Source: CAZTTG01 sp964615935 (GTDB taxonomy: Bacteria; Planctomycetota; UBA1135; GCA-002686595). From it: a stretch of 24,466 nucleotides of DNA. The stretch covers positions 1-24,466 of the forward strand of contig CAZTTG010000095.1 of assembly GCA_964615935.1 (NCBI GenBank), read 5' to 3'. Below the pieces are notes generated by a model. That model searched no databases. It was not told where the DNA came from and worked only from the letters and a program-made list of their open reading frames with translations. Below are positions 7,280 to 14,537 of this stretch, piece after piece. Within the stretch, counting starts at the first letter, position 1. Each line of letters begins with the position of its first letter. The translations under genes and the position numbers were made by a program.

Positions 7280-8977
7280 CTAAGGCAGGAAGTCGATCGA
7301 GACCGCGTTCGACAGGTTGAAGCCCGACCCGCCGGCGGCGGGATCTCGATACCAGTACTGGAACTCCCAGGTCGTGCCGGGATCGAAGAGGTTGCCCAGA
7401 CCCTGGTTGAGGTCGACGTGGCGCCAGGCCACCCCCGGGGGGAGCGCGATGATGCCCGGGCTCATGCGGGCGTAGGGATTGGCGATGCAGCGGAAGCCGT
7501 CGCCGAAGGGCACCTCGGCCTCGCCCTGGCCGCAGTAGAAGATGCCCATCCCGCCGACCGGGAGGTGGTCGGCCGTGAGGACCAGGTCGTTGTCCAGGTT
7601 GCTCCCGTGTCCGGAGGCGCTGATCATCGAGGCGGAGCCCGTCGAGTTGGGATTCGTCGAGCAGTAGTAGGTGAAGGGCGGCGCGATCGAGAGGACGTAC
7701 ACGCTCCCCGAGCTGGGCCCGTTCACGTCTCCGGAGTAGCCGCCGAGGACGTAGTCCGGTCTGCGGTCCGCGTCGAGGTCGCCGATGGCGCCACCGGTCC
7801 AGCCGAAGCTGTCGTTGGGCACGAAGCTGCGGATCCGGCGGAGCAGACTGCCGTCGGCGCCGGAGAGGAGGTGGGCCGCGCCCGTCCCCTGGAAGGTGTG
7901 GGGACCGCCCTTCGCGCCGACGAGGACGTCATCGAAGCCGTCGCGGTCGTAGTCTCCGCCCTCGCTGACGAAGATGCCCAGCTCCTCGCTGTGCCCCGTA
8001 CCCGAGAAGGCGTACAGGAGCTGACCGGTAGCGCCCGAGTAGACGCGCGCCAGGCCCCCGGCCGAGAAGGAGGTCGAGTCCGCCGAGGCGCCGACCAAGA
8101 CGTCGTCGAAGCCATCGCCGTTCACGTCGCCCGCGCCGCTGACCGAGCGGCCGAAGCGGTCGGTGCTGGTGGCGCCCGAGAGGGAGTGGAGCAGGCCCCC
8201 GTCCAGGCCCGAGCACACCAGCGCCAGGCCGACCGTGCCGAGCCCGGCGTTGCTGGTTCCCCCCAGGACGAAGTCGGGCGTGCCGTCGCCGTTCACGTCG
8301 CCCGCGCCGTCCACCGACCAGCCCAGGTGCAGCCCGGCCGCGGGGCCGATGATCTCGTGCAGGACGCTGCCGTCGGCCCCGGAGTACGCGCGCGCGCGGC
8401 CCGCGTTGTAGCCGCCGGTGTCCTCGTAGGGCTCGCCGACCAGGAAGTCGTCGTGGGAGTCGCCGTTCAAGTCCCCCACGCCCGCCACGCCGCCGATGAC
8501 CCAGTCGGACTGCGGGGCGCCGACGGCGGTGTGGAGCAGGCTGCCGTCGAGTCCCGAGAACACGTAGGCGTTCCCCGCTCCCGGCCCGCTGCCGGGGCTG
8601 AAACGCGCTCCCACGATCAGGTCGTCGAAGCCGTCGCCGTTCGCGTCGCCGGCGCCGGCGACCGTCGTGCCGAAGACGTCGCTGGCGGCGGCTCCGAGGA
8701 AGGTGTGGAGAACGGCCCCGTCCTTCCCCGACCAGACGCGCGCCAGGCCCGAGCCGCTCCCGTTCGTGCTGTCTCGGGGCGCTCCGGCGATCACGTCCGG
8801 GAAGCCGTCCGCGTTCACGTCGCCGGCCGCAGCCACCACCTTGCCCAGCTCGTCGTAGGGGTCGTCGCCGTGGAAGACGTGGATCCTCACCTGGGCCGAG
8901 ACCGGGGCGCCCGTCGCTGCCAGCAGGGCGAGGGAGGCGAGGAGCGAGGAGATACGGTGGGTGCGGTATGCGGTCAA
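7280..8977 (-). CDS. Secreted FG-GAP (integrin-type) beta-propeller protein
   Basis: This 565-aa protein has a signal peptide (about 1-28, ending APVSAQ). Seven FG-GAP repeats follow (about 35-435), each with a DxNxDGxxD-like calcium loop: GDVNADGFPD, GDANGDGFDD, GDLNGDSHDD, GDVNGDGTPD, GDVNGDGFDD, GDYDRDGFDD and GDLDADRRPD. Seven repeats make one complete propeller, a fold used for calcium-stabilised binding outside the cell. The last 130 residues form a separate module (YYCSTNPNSTG, IFYCGQG, FRCIANPYAR, YWYRDP, LSNAVSIDF) also found at the end of the lectin protein at 21463-22878. The TTG start at 8977 is chosen because AGGAG (8984-8988) is 6 nt away and a signal peptide begins there; the frame remains open to 9556 but that stretch is non-coding in character. 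No enzymatic motif is seen. Confidence 0.85.
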   Translation of the reverse strand: MTAYRTHRISSLLASLALLAATGAPVSAQVRIHVFHGDDPYDELGKVVAAAGDVNADGFPDVIAGAPRDSTNGSGSGLARVWSGKDGAVLHTFLGAAASDVFGTTVAGAGDANGDGFDDLIVGARFSPGSGPGAGNAYVFSGLDGSLLHTAVGAPQSDWVIGGVAGVGDLNGDSHDDFLVGEPYEDTGGYNAGRARAYSGADGSVLHEIIGPAAGLHLGWSVDGAGDVNGDGTPDFVLGGTSNAGLGTVGLALVCSGLDGGLLHSLSGATSTDRFGRSVSGAGDVNGDGFDDVLVGASADSTSFSAGGLARVYSGATGQLLYAFSGTGHSEELGIFVSEGGDYDRDGFDDVLVGAKGGPHTFQGTGAAHLLSGADGSLLRRIRSFVPNDSFGWTGGAIGDLDADRRPDYVLGGYSGDVNGPSSGSVYVLSIAPPFTYYCSTNPNSTGSASMISASGHGSNLDNDLVLTADHLPVGGMGIFYCGQGEAEVPFGDGFRCIANPYARMSPGIIALPPGVAWRHVDLNQGLGNLFDPGTTWEFQYWYRDPAAGGSGFNLSNAVSIDFLP

Positions 8978-9039
8978 GGCGGTCTCCTGCCGGAATCCGG
9001 GCGCGCTGGTCGAGAATCGGCCAGCGCAGGGCCGCAGGC

Positions 9040-9045
9040 AGCATA
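9040..9045 (-). promoter_or_regulatory. Possible -10 box for the FG-GAP gene
   Basis: On the minus strand TATGCT, preceded by GTG, lies about 63 nt upstream of the TTG start. No convincing -35 element is seen at 16-18 nt. Confidence 0.25.
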
Positions 9046-9084
9046 CACGATGCCCGAGGCGTCGCGATCGAAAGCGCCCGAGCT

Positions 9085-9528
9085 CTACCCGTCCCCCACG
9101 GGAGAGGTGAAGAACCCGTCCAGCCCGTCCCCGGGCTCGGCGAGGCGCAGCCCGCCCTCCCCCTGCACCGCCTCGTAGCCGATCCGCTCCAGGTACTCGA
9201 GGGCCTCGAAGCTGGCCGCCTCCTCGACGAAGTCCTCCCAGAATCCCTCGAGCTCGTGCTCCTCGAGCCATCCCCGCAGCGCCGGGAGCGAGACCTCCTC
9301 GACCTCCCCCTCGAGCAGGTCCCGGACGAGCATCAGCGCGCCCAGCCCCCCGCGCTCCCGCAGCGCGACGTCCAGCGCGAAGGCCAGCATGGCGCCCCCC
9401 TTGTAGGCCATGATCTCGTTGGGGCCGTCGCCGTCGCGCCAGGAGACCTCGGGATCGGCGAAGGCGACCTGGCCCCAGGACGAGCGGTCCAGGGCCTCTC
9501 CTGCCCACTTGACATATGGGCCTCCATA
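9085..9528 (-). pseudogene. Headless remnant of an M61-type (glycyl aminopeptidase) gene
   Basis: The open frame after the TGA at 9529-9531 runs 147 codons to the TAG at 9085. It encodes what looks like the C-terminal part of an M61 peptidase: MAYKGGAMLAFALDVALRER corresponds to the family's Y-x-KG-A-x-L-x-x-x-LD-x-x-x-R block, followed by a helical LRGWLEEHELEGFWEDFVEE and EALEYLERIGYE. The catalytic HExxH half is absent: immediately upstream lies the end of the 811-aa membrane gene. No start codon with an RBS exists before the internal ATG at 9411. I therefore read it as a 5'-deleted remnant. The family call is from motif resemblance over a short region. Confidence 0.55.
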
Positions 9529-9529
9529 T
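9514..9529. repeat. Small perfect hairpin at the break point of the M61 remnant
   Basis: ATATGG (9514-9519) and CCATAT (9524-9529) form a 6-bp stem with a GCCT loop, exactly where the remnant loses its reading frame. It is AT-rich against a GC-rich background. It could be a scar of the deletion or a weak terminator for the 811-aa pair. Confidence 0.35.
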
Positions 9530-9586
9530 CAGTCCAGCAGGCGTCACGACGATCACCAGGGATTCGGCGGCGACCCGGCCGCCTCG

Positions 9587-12022
9587 CTACGGCTGCTCCG
9601 CGAAGAGCCAGTCGAAGAGCTGGTACTCCAGCTCGTAGACGCGCCTCAGCGGAGAGTCCTTCTCGGGCTCCTCGGTCTGGGTCCCCATGCAGGCCCGACT
9701 GAAGGTGCTGGACTCGGCCACGGCGATGACGCGCCCCTCGCCGATCCGGGTCTCGCCGATGAGCACCTGGCCATCGGCGGCGGCGTAGAGGGGATCGCCC
9801 CCCGAGACCGAGAGGCGAAGCACCATCGCCTCGGGAGAGACCCGCGTGCTCAGCTCCGGATGGCCCGATGCCGGGGGTCCCTCCGAGGGCCCCCCCGGGC
9901 AGGGGAAGACGTCGCACACGAGCTCGAGGCCGAAGGCCCGCAGGAGCTGGTTCGCGCTGCTGCGCCGGTTCAACAGGCTGTCCATGACCAGCAGGCGCCC
10001 GCCGCCGGCCACCCAGCGGATGATCCTCCTCTGCGATGCGGGTGAGAGCTCGCGGGTGGGGTTGATCAGGACCAGCGCCTCCGAGCCCTCCAGCGCCTCG
10101 TCGATCGAGTCGGAGACCCGCGGGAAGCGCCCCATCCGCTGGGTCCAGACCAGGAAGCCGTCGAAGGCCTTCTCGTCGGGAACCCTCGAGTAGCCCAGGG
10201 GCGGCGGCAGGACGAAGTCGCCGTGGCCCTCGAGGAAGGTCACGTAGCGGAAGCCCTCGCCCTGGGGCGGCTCGCCCGCGGGGCTGGCGAGGGCCAGGAG
10301 GCCGCTCATCGCCAGGGCCCCGAGCGCGGTGGAGCCGATCGCCAGGGCGTAGCCGCAGCGGCCGCGGCGGGACATCAGCGGGACGCCCACCACCAGCGCC
10401 AGGCCGGCCAGGAGGCCCAGGGCCCGGTTGGGCAGGTAACCCCAGACGTTGCGGCGGTTGAGGTAGTCCACGGCGCTCAGGAGGAACTCCCGGCGGCCGC
10501 CGTAGCCCAGGGAGAAGCTGGAGAGCACGGTGCTGTCCGAGAAGGCCAGCACCCGGCCGGCGCCCTGCTTGACCGCCGCGGCCATCAGGAAGGCGCCGAA
10601 GCTCTCCTCGGTGTCCACCCGGACGTTCCCGAAGAGGTTCGGGTCGGAGTAGTCCACCCCGTCGGAGAAGGTGTTCAGGCAGACCATCGCGTTCTCGGCC
10701 CACCACGGCGCCGCCAGGGAGCAGGAGGTCATGAACCCGAAGCTCGCGACCCCCGCCATGGCGGGGTGCCGCAGCAGGGGATGGGGCGCGAAGGAGTGGA
10801 GCTGGCCGGTGTCCAGGCGGTTGCAGGAGTCCTTCTCGAAGCGGATGCCGAAGCGCGTCGCGACCTGATTCAGGTGGGAGTTGATGCCCAGGAGATCGGT
10901 GTGATCCCCGATGAGGAAGAGGCCTCCTCCGCCCTCGACGAAGTCGACGATGGCCTCGACCTCGGACTCCCCGAAGGGCAGGGTGGCGGTCTTCAGGATC
11001 AGGACGTCGCAGTCGGCCAGGAGCTCCGACGTGTACGCGCGATCATGGTTCACCTCGACCGCGTGGTGCTTCTGCAGGAGGTCCAGCATCGAGCGGTAGG
11101 TGTACAGGGTGTTGCGTCCGTAGGTCTCGCGGTCCAGCGCAACGTCGGTACGCTCCCAGAAGGGCGAGTGAGCCTCGTCCAGGAGAATCCGCCCGTCCTT
11201 CGGCTCCCCCGGGTCCTGGAACTGGAAGAAGCCCAGGGTGCCGGCGCCGAAGAGCAGGAAGAGACCCGCGCCGAGGAGGAGCGGCCTCGGCGCGAGCGGG
11301 CGCTCACCGGGCGGCCGCTCGAGCCGCGAAGCCTCCCCCCGCCGCCACCATGCCAGTAGTAGGAGGCACGGGATCCACGACAGGACGACGATGAGGGGAT
11401 CGTGGAGAATGCGGGTGGGGGCCGCCAGATAGACGTTCTCCAGGCGCGGATCCTGGGAGTGGACGAAGATCAGGATGAGCGCCAGGTAGCGCAGGAAGGC
11501 GTAGCCCGCGAGCAGGGCAGCGGTCCGGGAGAGAACCCCCAGGCGCGGCGAGCGCGATCGCAGGATGCACAGGGAGGCGTATCCCGAGACGAGCAGGGCC
11601 ACGACGAAGAAGCCGAGCTTCTCCAGGGTGCAGGTGAAGGGCAGGACGTGGCCCCCCTCCTCGTAGAACACCGTACCCTCAGAGAGGCCAGCGGGAATCC
11701 CGAGCGCCCGCAGCGCCGCCCACAGGATCGGGGCCACCCAGTCGACCCGGTGGACCCGCGAGGAGATCAGGATCAGGAGCGGGATCATCAGGAGCTGGAG
11801 CAGCGCCTGGCAGGAGACGACGAGGAGCGCGAAGCCCAGGCGGGACCGCGGCCGCCAGGGCGCCCCCGCGGCGGAGTCGTCGCGCATCGCCGCCAGGAGG
11901 ACCAGGGCGATCCCCGCCGCGAGGAGCAGCGCTCCCAAGGGGAGAGGAGCCTCGCCGAAGATGCCGGTGATGCCGATCCAGGAGAGGGAGATCAGTCCGG
12001 AGCCGAGCCAGTAGAGGTTCAT
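9587..12022 (-). CDS. Exosortase-like membrane core fused to two GATase-like (DUF4350/GldG-type) domains
   Basis: This 811-aa protein has an N-terminal membrane part (1-265, about seven helices), a first soluble domain (about 275-525), two helices (about 530-580) and a second soluble domain (about 590-811). In the membrane part Cys131 (PFTCTLEKLG), Arg178 (YAFLRYLALIL) and His207 (RILHDPLIVVLSW) sit at the start of or within successive helices. Spacings of 47 and 29 resemble the Cys-Arg-His triad of exosortases and archaeosortases, preceded by an LGIPAGLSEGTVF stretch like their LLGVPV...EG region. The soluble domains resemble DUF4350/ABC-auxiliary GATase-like folds (ILLDEAHSPFWER, GGGGLFLIGDHTDLLG; AGGGRLLVMDSLLNRR). 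ATG at 12022 has AAGGAG 7 nt upstream and overlaps the preceding stop by 4 nt (ATGA). Its role may be membrane proteolysis or transpeptidation of surface proteins. The triad reading is my inference; the alternative is a GldG-like gliding or secretion accessory protein. Confidence 0.6.
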   Translation of the reverse strand: MNLYWLGSGLISLSWIGITGIFGEAPLPLGALLLAAGIALVLLAAMRDDSAAGAPWRPRSRLGFALLVVSCQALLQLLMIPLLILISSRVHRVDWVAPILWAALRALGIPAGLSEGTVFYEEGGHVLPFTCTLEKLGFFVVALLVSGYASLCILRSRSPRLGVLSRTAALLAGYAFLRYLALILIFVHSQDPRLENVYLAAPTRILHDPLIVVLSWIPCLLLLAWWRRGEASRLERPPGERPLAPRPLLLGAGLFLLFGAGTLGFFQFQDPGEPKDGRILLDEAHSPFWERTDVALDRETYGRNTLYTYRSMLDLLQKHHAVEVNHDRAYTSELLADCDVLILKTATLPFGESEVEAIVDFVEGGGGLFLIGDHTDLLGINSHLNQVATRFGIRFEKDSCNRLDTGQLHSFAPHPLLRHPAMAGVASFGFMTSCSLAAPWWAENAMVCLNTFSDGVDYSDPNLFGNVRVDTEESFGAFLMAAAVKQGAGRVLAFSDSTVLSSFSLGYGGRREFLLSAVDYLNRRNVWGYLPNRALGLLAGLALVVGVPLMSRRGRCGYALAIGSTALGALAMSGLLALASPAGEPPQGEGFRYVTFLEGHGDFVLPPPLGYSRVPDEKAFDGFLVWTQRMGRFPRVSDSIDEALEGSEALVLINPTRELSPASQRRIIRWVAGGGRLLVMDSLLNRRSSANQLLRAFGLELVCDVFPCPGGPSEGPPASGHPELSTRVSPEAMVLRLSVSGGDPLYAAADGQVLIGETRIGEGRVIAVAESSTFSRACMGTQTEEPEKDSPLRRVYELEYQLFDWLFAEQP

Positions 12023-14454
12023 TGCGCGACTCCTTCGCCCTCGGGCGTCAGGGCCAGCAGCTTCTTCAGGAAGTAGATGTTCGCCAGGGAGAAGCTCCTG
12101 GTGTTCTCCACGATGTGGTCGCAGAAGAAGAGCGAGTCCCCCACCAGGAAGTAGCCTCCCCCGCCGATACGGCGCAGGGCGGCCAGCGGCTGGCCCTCGC
12201 AACGGGCCAGGACCGTCACCTCGCCCGCGAGCTCCCCGTCCCAGCTCAGCGGCCAGGCGGAGGCGAACCGCAGGATGGAGGGGTTGCTGTCGTCGGCGTA
12301 GATGGGGACCGGGCCGACGGGCTGGTCCTCTATGGAGAAGCCGAAGTGGTCCAGGAGCGAGGCCGAGCCACCGCGCTCCTCCCAGCCGGCGGCGTGGATG
12401 ATCAGCCCCCCGGACCGGGCGAAGGCCTCCAGCTCGGCGAGCTCGCGCTCGCCGTAGGGTCGGGCCGGAGCGATGGTGACGAAGACCCGCGACTGACCCA
12501 GCAAGTCGGTGTCGAAGCGGCGCGTCAGGATCGGGAGGAAGTCGTTGCGATAGAAGTTCCCGTAGAGCGATCCGACCGGGTTCTTCGAGTTCATGCCCCC
12601 GTCGACGCGCTCGAGGTGCGAGTCGTCGATCAGCGCCAGACGATCCGTCTCGGATCGGAACGGGCGGCTGAAGCCGTGCCAGGCCTGCGCGCCGAAGTAG
12701 GCGAGGACCAGGAGGCCGACGGCGACGTGGAAGCTCAGCGGACGCGCCCGCCCGGTCCAAGTCGCGGCGACCAGAGCGGCCAGAAGGACTGCGGTGAGCC
12801 CTGCCGGGAGCCAGTCGCTCCACCACCCGCGGCTCGCCGTGAGCCACAGCATCACCTCGCGGACGAAGGGGAGGTAGACGAAGGGCAGGCCGGCGTTCTG
12901 GAAGGAGGAGGTGTCGCCGAACACCAGGACCTTGCCCCGGCCCATGTAGCGGGCGGCCGCCAGCACCAGGTCGCCGTACACCTCGCCCTTCTGGTACTGG
13001 TAGTCCCCCAGGAAGGCGCCCCCCTCGTCGAGCATGTTCCCCACGTCGCCGAGGCCGTGGCGGCCCACCAGGAGGGGGACGCAGGCCGCCGAATCGAGTC
13101 GCAGCGACGCCCCTACCGAGATTCCGTGGTCGTCCGCATCCCTGGAAGCCGTCGAGACCGTGCCGGGGAAGAGCCAGCTAGGCTTCCAGGTCTGCCCGAC
13201 CGGATAGGTGGAGTCGAACTCGAGGGCGATGCCGCTCTTCAGGTCCCGGTAGGGGGCCAGCAGACGGTTCTCGCACTCCTGCAGGCCGCCCACGCCGGTG
13301 TGATCGCCCATCACCAGGAGGTTGCCGCCCTCCAGGACGTACTCCCAGATGGCCCGCAGCTCCTCCTCCCGCCACTCGACGGTCGTGTTGATGAGCACCA
13401 GCGCGTCGACCCCGGAGAGCGCCTCGCGGGTGAGGGACTCGCGCTGGAAGTCCACCTCGAAGCCGTCGGCCTCGAGGTAGCGGGGGAGCATGCCGAACAT
13501 GCCCACGCTGTACGCGCCGAAGTAGTCGAAGCCGGGGGCCCGCCAGTCCAGCAGCTCGCCCTCGTTGACCGAGTAGAGGAGGACCCGCGGCTCGCGCACC
13601 GGGCGCTCGATCGGGAGCGCGATGAGTCCCAGGACGCAGGCGGCGCCGGCCAGGCCCGCGACGGCGGCCTTCCAGGCCTGGCGCGGAGAGGCCGCAGGAT
13701 CGGGCTCTCGCGGGGCGCGATCGCCTGATCCCGCCAGCACGATGAGCGCCAGGCCGGCGATGAAGGGGAGCTCCCCGAGCCACAGCATCCTCTCCTGGGT
13801 GAGGAGCGGCGAGCTCGACAGCGCGAGCGCCAGCAGATACCCGGTGTGCAGGAGCAGCAGGGCAGCCTCGAGCAGCAGGAAGCTCGTGAGACGCCGGGCG
13901 AGCAGCGCGGTCCGCACGAGGACGAAGGCGGCCAGCCCGAGCATCGACCAGAATCCGGAGACCGAGGCACCCAGGGCCAGAGGCGGATCCCCCACGAGCC
14001 CGGTCGCCAGACGCGACCAGCCGCGGGAGGCCGCCTCGAGGGCGTGGTAGGCGACGGGCGAGCTCAGGTAGAGGATCACAAGGACCAGGTACAGCGAGGT
14101 GGTCCAGGCCAGGGCGCCGAAGCCGGGGTCCTCCTCGCTCCGCATCGAGAAGCCCAGGGCGAGGCCCAGGAACGCCAGCGCGAGGCAGGCGAGGTGGGGC
14201 ACCGGTCCGGAGAGCAGGGGGATCGAGAGGGCGCCCGCGAGCAGGAGCGGCAGGGCCACGAGCGAGCCCCGCGTGGGCATCAGCCTCCTCCACGTGCCTC
14301 CCAGGAGGAGCAGGAGGATCAGCCCCAACACCAGGCCGGCGCGCGCGACCTCGGGGCGCAGGGTCCCCAGGTTGCGGGCCGCCGCCTCGAGCAGGAGCAG
14401 TCCGATGCAGACGGTGGACCATCGGATTCCGGGATGAGCTCGTCGTGCTTCCAT
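12019..14454 (-). CDS. Paralog of the downstream membrane protein, lacking the putative triad
   Basis: This protein is also exactly 811 aa with the same plan: N-terminal membrane part (about 1-280), GATase-like domain 1 (about 288-540, EPRVLLYSVNEGE, EGGNLLVMGDHTGVGG), a membrane pair (about 548-592) and GATase-like domain 2 (about 604-811, RLALIDDSHLE, RSGGLIIHAAGW, GGGGYFLVGDSLFFCD). GDHT at 383-386 matches GDHT at 372-375 in its partner. In the membrane part the place of the exosortase Cys reads GASVSGFWSML (Val165-Ser-Gly), and no Arg and His follow at the expected spacing, so it would be catalytically inactive in that respect. ATG at 14454 has GAGAGG 6 nt upstream. It is 83 nt after the RHS gene on the same strand and overlaps the next gene by 4 nt, so the two 811-aa proteins are probably co-translated and may form a complex. 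Confidence 0.7.
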   Translation of the reverse strand: MEARRAHPGIRWSTVCIGLLLLEAAARNLGTLRPEVARAGLVLGLILLLLLGGTWRRLMPTRGSLVALPLLLAGALSIPLLSGPVPHLACLALAFLGLALGFSMRSEEDPGFGALAWTTSLYLVLVILYLSSPVAYHALEAASRGWSRLATGLVGDPPLALGASVSGFWSMLGLAAFVLVRTALLARRLTSFLLLEAALLLLHTGYLLALALSSSPLLTQERMLWLGELPFIAGLALIVLAGSGDRAPREPDPAASPRQAWKAAVAGLAGAACVLGLIALPIERPVREPRVLLYSVNEGELLDWRAPGFDYFGAYSVGMFGMLPRYLEADGFEVDFQRESLTREALSGVDALVLINTTVEWREEELRAIWEYVLEGGNLLVMGDHTGVGGLQECENRLLAPYRDLKSGIALEFDSTYPVGQTWKPSWLFPGTVSTASRDADDHGISVGASLRLDSAACVPLLVGRHGLGDVGNMLDEGGAFLGDYQYQKGEVYGDLVLAAARYMGRGKVLVFGDTSSFQNAGLPFVYLPFVREVMLWLTASRGWWSDWLPAGLTAVLLAALVAATWTGRARPLSFHVAVGLLVLAYFGAQAWHGFSRPFRSETDRLALIDDSHLERVDGGMNSKNPVGSLYGNFYRNDFLPILTRRFDTDLLGQSRVFVTIAPARPYGERELAELEAFARSGGLIIHAAGWEERGGSASLLDHFGFSIEDQPVGPVPIYADDSNPSILRFASAWPLSWDGELAGEVTVLARCEGQPLAALRRIGGGGYFLVGDSLFFCDHIVENTRSFSLANIYFLKKLLALTPEGEGVAQ

Positions 14455-14486
14455 GGGGCGCCTCTCGTGGATCGGGGGAGGGCCTC

Positions 14487-14513
14487 CCCCCCGGGCTCGA
14501 CGGCCCGGAGGGG
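14487..14513 (-). terminator. GC-rich hairpin between the RHS gene and the 811-aa pair
   Basis: CCGGGC (14491-14496) and GCCCGG (14503-14508) pair around a 6-nt loop. The stem continues as CCCC (14487-14490) with GGGG (14510-14513) across a 1-nt bulge. No T-tract is seen. It may terminate or attenuate transcription coming out of the RHS gene, leaving partial read-through into the pair. Confidence 0.35.
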
Positions 14514-14537
14514 AAGACGAATCGTCCGGGGACTCGC

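Noticed and set aside
8978..9556. Extension of the FG-GAP gene to a GTG at 9556
   Set aside because: The added 193 residues are Arg/Gly/Ala-rich and run opposite no domain; a signal peptide with an RBS begins at the TTG at 8977, and the region overlaps the M61 remnant in another frame.
12023..12847. Upstream extension of the exosortase-like gene
   Set aside because: The extra residues are an out-of-frame shadow of the upstream 811-aa gene; ATG at 12022 has AAGGAG at 7 nt and an ATGA overlap.
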